In this document: one piece after another, positions 61,018 to 64,000 of the stretch
Numbering within the stretch: position 1 is the first letter of the stretch
How the letters are laid out: each line of letters begins with the position of its first letter
Assembly (NCBI RefSeq): GCF_000375485.1
Contig: NZ_AQXE01000008.1
Coordinates: 1-64,000 of the forward strand
Source of the DNA: Desulfovibrio oxyclinae DSM 11498
GTDB lineage: Bacteria > Desulfobacterota > Desulfovibrionia > Desulfovibrionales > Desulfovibrionaceae
Length of the DNA stretch: 64,000 nucleotides
Direction of reading: 5' to 3'
Notes under the pieces: model-generated
The model's input: only the letters and a program-made list of their open reading frames with translations
Databases searched by the model: none
Told to the model about the DNA's origin: nothing
Position numbers and translations under genes: made by a program

Positions 61018-63141
61018 TTACGTGAGTCGGCACACGGTTGTCAGGGGGCAGGCGTTCTCGTCGCCACCCTTGTGTGCGGTTTCATGCGTTGCGCAGACTG
61101 CCATTTCGGTATTCGCGAAGACGTGGTCCTCGCCGATCTTTTCCAGCAGGTGGGTGCGCTCCAGCACGGCCATGACCGATTCGTTGACGCCGGAGAGGGA
61201 TACGTCCAGACCGGCGCTGCGCACGCGGTCCACGATCAGCGACAGGGCTTCTTCGCCGGAGGCGTCCATGTCGTTGATGCCTTCCGCGGCGATGATGATG
61301 TGCTTGAGGTTGGGCATTTCCATCATGCGGGCCGTGATCTGGTCTTCCAGGAAGCTCGCGTTGGCAAAGAACAGCGGGCCGTCGAAGCGGACCACCGCCA
61401 CGTGGGAGCATTCCCTGAGGCCGTGGGCAGTGGCATCGCGCAGGTGTTCGTCTTCCGCCCGGGAGAGGGTGGCGACGCGCGGACGCATGTTCTTGTAGAG
61501 GAACACGCCCAGCGAGAGGACGACACCGACCATGATGCCCTTGTCCAGATGCGGCGCGAAGGCCAGCGTGCAGACGAAGGAGATGACGGAGATGGCGCCG
61601 TCGTACCACTGGGCCTTCCATGCGTGGATGAAGCCCGAGGCGTTCACGAGGCCGATGACCGCCATCATGATGATGGATGCCAGCACCGCCTGCGGGAGGT
61701 GGTAGAGCAGCGGCGTAAAGAACATCAGCACGATGACCACCATAAGGGAGGTCACGACACTGGAGAGTCCGGAGACCGCGCCCGCCTGCAGGTTGACTGC
61801 GGAACGGGAGAAGGAGCCGGACGTCGGGTAGCTCTGTCCGCATGCACCGGCCATGTTAGCAAGGCCCTGACCGATGAGTTCCTGGTTCGGGTCAAGGCGC
61901 TGGCCGGTCTTGGCGGCCATGGCCTTGGCGATGGAGATGGCCTCCATGAAGCCGAGCAGCGAGATGATCGCGGCGAACGGCAACAGGCGCAGCATGATCT
62001 TGAAGTCGAAGGTCGGCATGGCCAGCTTGGGCAGACCGGACGGAATGGTGCCGACGACCGCGCCGCCGCCCATCATCTTCAGGTTGGAAGTGTCCACCTG
62101 ACTGTTGCCGATCTTCAGACGCCAGGTGCGGCCGTCGCCTTCTGCTCCGGCGGGCAGGCTGTTCTGCGGGTAGAAGACCAGTCCGCCGCCGGTTTCCACG
62201 CCGGTGAAGAGCTGATCGCGCAGCCAGCTGCGGACCTCGTGCTGGTGCTGCTTCTGGCGGGCGATGTTGGTGGCGATGACGTTCAGATCGTGTTCGGCGT
62301 CGATGACACCGATGGCGTCGCTGTTTTCCTTGGCGGTATCCAGCGACTCGTTGATGCCGGTACGCTGTTCGCCGAGCTGGTGGATAGCCGTGACGGTCTG
62401 GTTGAATTCCTGAACCTTTTCACGGAACTCGGGGTACTTGATGGAGGCGACGTCCACGCGCGCGTCGTGGTTGAAGCCCAGCGACCACGAGAGCAGGGTG
62501 GTGATGACCACCGCCACGAGCACATTGGGAATGCGCGGGTTGATTTTCTTCAGGCCCACCATGATGGCGATGGAGAGCGCGCCCATGGCCAGTGTGGGCC
62601 AGTGGGTGTAATGGAAGGCGCTTTCCACCACGCGGATGATGGTTTCATAGTGATGGGCCGCCTTGTCCACGTACACGCCGAAGAGCTTGGAAAGCTGGGA
62701 GGAGGCGATGATGATGGCCGCGGCGTTGGTGAAGCCGTTGACGACCGGGTGGGACAGGAAGTTCACCACAAGGCCGAGCCGGAGCACGCCGAGCAGGAAC
62801 TGGAACACGCCCACAAGGAAGGCGAGCATGACGGCATAGGCGATGAACCCTTCACTGCCGGCGGTAGCCAGTGGTTCCAGCGATGCGGCTGTCATGAGCG
62901 AGACCACTGCCACCGGGCCGGTTGCCAGCTGGCGGCTGGAGCCGAACAGGGCGGCGACGAGCGGCGGCAGGAAGGAAGCGTAGAGTCCGTAGTATGCGGG
63001 CAGCCCGGCCAGCTGCGCGTACGCCATGGACTGCGGAATCAGGACAAGTGCGACGGTCACACCCGCCAGAACGTCCGTCCTCAGGTCACTCAGGGAATAC
63101 CCCTTGAACCACTCGAGGAATGGGAGTATGCGGCTCAACAT
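61018..63141 (-). CDS. SulP-family anion permease with STAS domain
   Basis: A 707-residue SulP transporter (sulfate, bicarbonate or other anions): an N-terminal half with SLSDLRTDVLAGVTVALVLIPQSMAYA, the family signature PVAVVSLMTAASL, and a C-terminal STAS domain (about 560-690). Between helices there is an extra soluble insert of about 145 residues (about 224-368), rich in charged and helical sequence, which makes the protein much longer than usual. The stop codon lies 16 bases before the CK-like fusion start. Confidence 0.9.
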   Translation of the reverse strand: MLSRILPFLEWFKGYSLSDLRTDVLAGVTVALVLIPQSMAYAQLAGLPAYYGLYASFLPPLVAALFGSSRQLATGPVAVVSLMTAASLEPLATAGSEGFIAYAVMLAFLVGVFQFLLGVLRLGLVVNFLSHPVVNGFTNAAAIIIASSQLSKLFGVYVDKAAHHYETIIRVVESAFHYTHWPTLAMGALSIAIMVGLKKINPRIPNVLVAVVITTLLSWSLGFNHDARVDVASIKYPEFREKVQEFNQTVTAIHQLGEQRTGINESLDTAKENSDAIGVIDAEHDLNVIATNIARQKQHQHEVRSWLRDQLFTGVETGGGLVFYPQNSLPAGAEGDGRTWRLKIGNSQVDTSNLKMMGGGAVVGTIPSGLPKLAMPTFDFKIMLRLLPFAAIISLLGFMEAISIAKAMAAKTGQRLDPNQELIGQGLANMAGACGQSYPTSGSFSRSAVNLQAGAVSGLSSVVTSLMVVIVLMFFTPLLYHLPQAVLASIIMMAVIGLVNASGFIHAWKAQWYDGAISVISFVCTLAFAPHLDKGIMVGVVLSLGVFLYKNMRPRVATLSRAEDEHLRDATAHGLRECSHVAVVRFDGPLFFANASFLEDQITARMMEMPNLKHIIIAAEGINDMDASGEEALSLIVDRVRSAGLDVSLSGVNESVMAVLERTHLLEKIGEDHVFANTEMAVCATHETAHKGGDENACPLTTVCRLT

Positions 63142-63749
63142 GGTGCATTTTCTCCATCAGGCTTGAGCATTCGCTCGCATGAGGTCATCAGGTCGTTGAA
63201 CAGGGCTCCCGCGTCGTAGAGGTTGAAGCTCTTGAACCGTACCATACCGTCCACCATGGTGAACAGCATGAGCGCGGTTTTCCGCGGATGCACGTCGCCG
63301 ACGGAGCCGTCCTGCTGTCCCCTGAGGATTCCCTTCTCGAACATGTCCGCGATGCAGTTGTAGATGGCTTCCAGATTTTCCCGGAAAGCCTTGTTCTCCA
63401 ACGCGAAGCGGTAAAGGAAATGCCTTTGCAGCAGCAGAAACTGGAATTCCATGAGCCCAGCAAGGTACAGGTAGAAGGAGATCATTTCCTTCACCATGTG
63501 CATGCCGTCCTCGAACTCCCGTCCGTCAAGAAACCTGTCGAACGCCTCCACGATACTGTCGTTGGTGTCCTCCAGTATCGTGAGCAAGAGATGCTCTTTG
63601 TTTTTGAAGTGGTAGAAGATGGTGCCTTCCGCCGCTCCGGTGAGCTCGGAGAGCTCATGCATGGATGTGTCCGAGAACCCCTTATTCGCGAACAGCATCG
63701 TGGCGGCCTTCAGGATGGCTTCCTTCTTCTTCGGCATCTTCGACATCAA
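63135..63749 (-). CDS. TetR-family transcriptional regulator
   Basis: A 204-residue repressor-type protein with a TetR helix-turn-helix (ATMLFANKGFSDTSMHELSELTGAAEGTIFYHFKNKEHL) and a divergent ligand-binding C-terminal half. It overlaps the SulP start by seven bases. The palindrome just upstream is a good candidate for its own operator, implying autoregulation of the whole SulP-phosphorelay unit. Confidence 0.93.
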   Translation of the reverse strand: MMSKMPKKKEAILKAATMLFANKGFSDTSMHELSELTGAAEGTIFYHFKNKEHLLLTILEDTNDSIVEAFDRFLDGREFEDGMHMVKEMISFYLYLAGLMEFQFLLLQRHFLYRFALENKAFRENLEAIYNCIADMFEKGILRGQQDGSVGDVHPRKTALMLFTMVDGMVRFKSFNLYDAGALFNDLMTSCERMLKPDGENAPC

Positions 63750-63768
63750 ATATTCTCCTCGTAAAAAA

Positions 63769-63790
63769 ACCGACTGAGCACTCAGTCGGT
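63769..63790. promoter_or_regulatory. TetR operator candidate
   Basis: Perfect palindrome ACCGACTGAG-CA-CTCAGTCGGT in the tetR promoter region, 20 bases before the start codon and overlapping the likely -10 box. Size and placement match TetR-family operators. Confidence 0.8.
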
Positions 63791-63816
63791 TTATGAAACG
63801 GCAAATTGTTTGTCAA
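63788..63816 (-). promoter_or_regulatory. tetR promoter
   Basis: On the minus strand TTGACA is followed after 17 bases by TAAACC. The -35 box is a perfect consensus; the -10 box is weak and overlaps the operator palindrome. Confidence 0.7.
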
Positions 63817-63882
63817 GCGCATGTGACATTTTTCTCAAGGTGGAGCGTGTTTCACAATAAAGACGGTCGCTTGTGACCCAAA

Positions 63883-63914
63883 AAAAGTCGCTATCCAGCA
63901 GTGGGGCGACTTTT
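63883..63914 (-). terminator. Terminator of a gene beyond the right edge
   Basis: Stem AAAAGTCGC / GCGACTTTT, followed on the minus strand by a run of seven T residues. It would end a minus-strand transcript coming from outside the window. Nothing else is recognised from 63915 to 64000. Confidence 0.7.
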
Positions 63915-64000
63915 CGAGCAGAGGCTGCGTTTTTCCGGTGGTCCGGAAAAGACAAATGGTATCAGTGAAATGGAGTGGGGAAGGGGGAGTCGGGGCGATT

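Noticed and set aside
58420..63219. Open reading frame of 1599 codons on the plus strand
   Set aside because: Antisense to the SulP, CK-like and kinase genes, with biased composition and no motif. A shadow of GC-rich codons.

Overview
The window reads as a GC-rich chromosome of a sulfate-reducing Desulfovibrio-like bacterium (Desulfovibrionaceae or a close relative). The main evidence is a complete dsrMKJOP operon headed by an RsbRD-type gene, an Mrp/NifX ('orange protein'-like) cluster with a sigma-54 regulator, a SulP permease, Pit phosphate uptake and many periplasmic sensor proteins. No phage, CRISPR or classical insertion sequence was seen.

Layout. 1-6.9 kb: a truncated dispersed repeat, hydrogenase nickel-insertion genes hypA-hypB, a sensor kinase-pit-DUF47 phosphate operon, a cytochrome P460-like protein, a 49-residue protein and a bactofilin. 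7.1-9.8 kb: a cyclic-nucleotide-binding/FliG-like fusion coupled to motA-motB. 9.8-16.5 kb: EamA exporter, sfsA, HDOD, VOC and solute-binding genes, and an ABC/FtsX/DUF2318 export cluster. 16.8-22.5 kb: RsbRD_N-dsrMKJOP, the membrane complex of dissimilatory sulfite reduction. 22.6-32.7 kb: mixed housekeeping genes, cobT, the Mrp/NifX cluster with its sigma-54 regulator, and thiC behind a TPP riboswitch and terminator.

33.7-41.6 kb holds the most striking locus: an Hdr-Mvh operon (HdrCB-like, double HdrA, MvhD, MvhG, MvhA, then a maturation protease). Four of its five structural genes contain an in-frame TGA exactly where a redox or metal-binding cysteine is expected. Each TGA is followed by a hairpin that could act as a bacterial SECIS element. 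A tRNA-Sec gene (selC) lies 7 kb downstream. Read through, the operon encodes an electron-bifurcating [NiFeSe] hydrogenase-heterodisulfide-reductase-like complex with four selenoproteins. It is bracketed by inverted copies of a roughly 0.47-kb non-coding repeat (one copy upstream, two in tandem downstream; a fourth partial copy sits at the left window edge beside hypBA).

42.7-56.5 kb: a transaldolase-family gene, a Liv-type binding protein with an overlapping sensor kinase, selC, infA, rpsI/rplM, rlmD, a queuosine-precursor-type transporter and an HD-GYP protein. 56.6-63.8 kb: one minus-strand unit, TetR-SulP-(degenerate cytidylate-kinase/BON-like/receiver fusion)-sensor kinase-receiver-DHp-only protein-receiver, which looks like a multistep phosphorelay built around an anion transporter.

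HypA/HypB (nickel insertion), the protease beside mvhA and selC all serve the same hydrogenase. Together with DsrMKJOP they outline hydrogen-linked electron flow in a sulfate reducer. Functions are inferred from sequence reading only; no database search was run.
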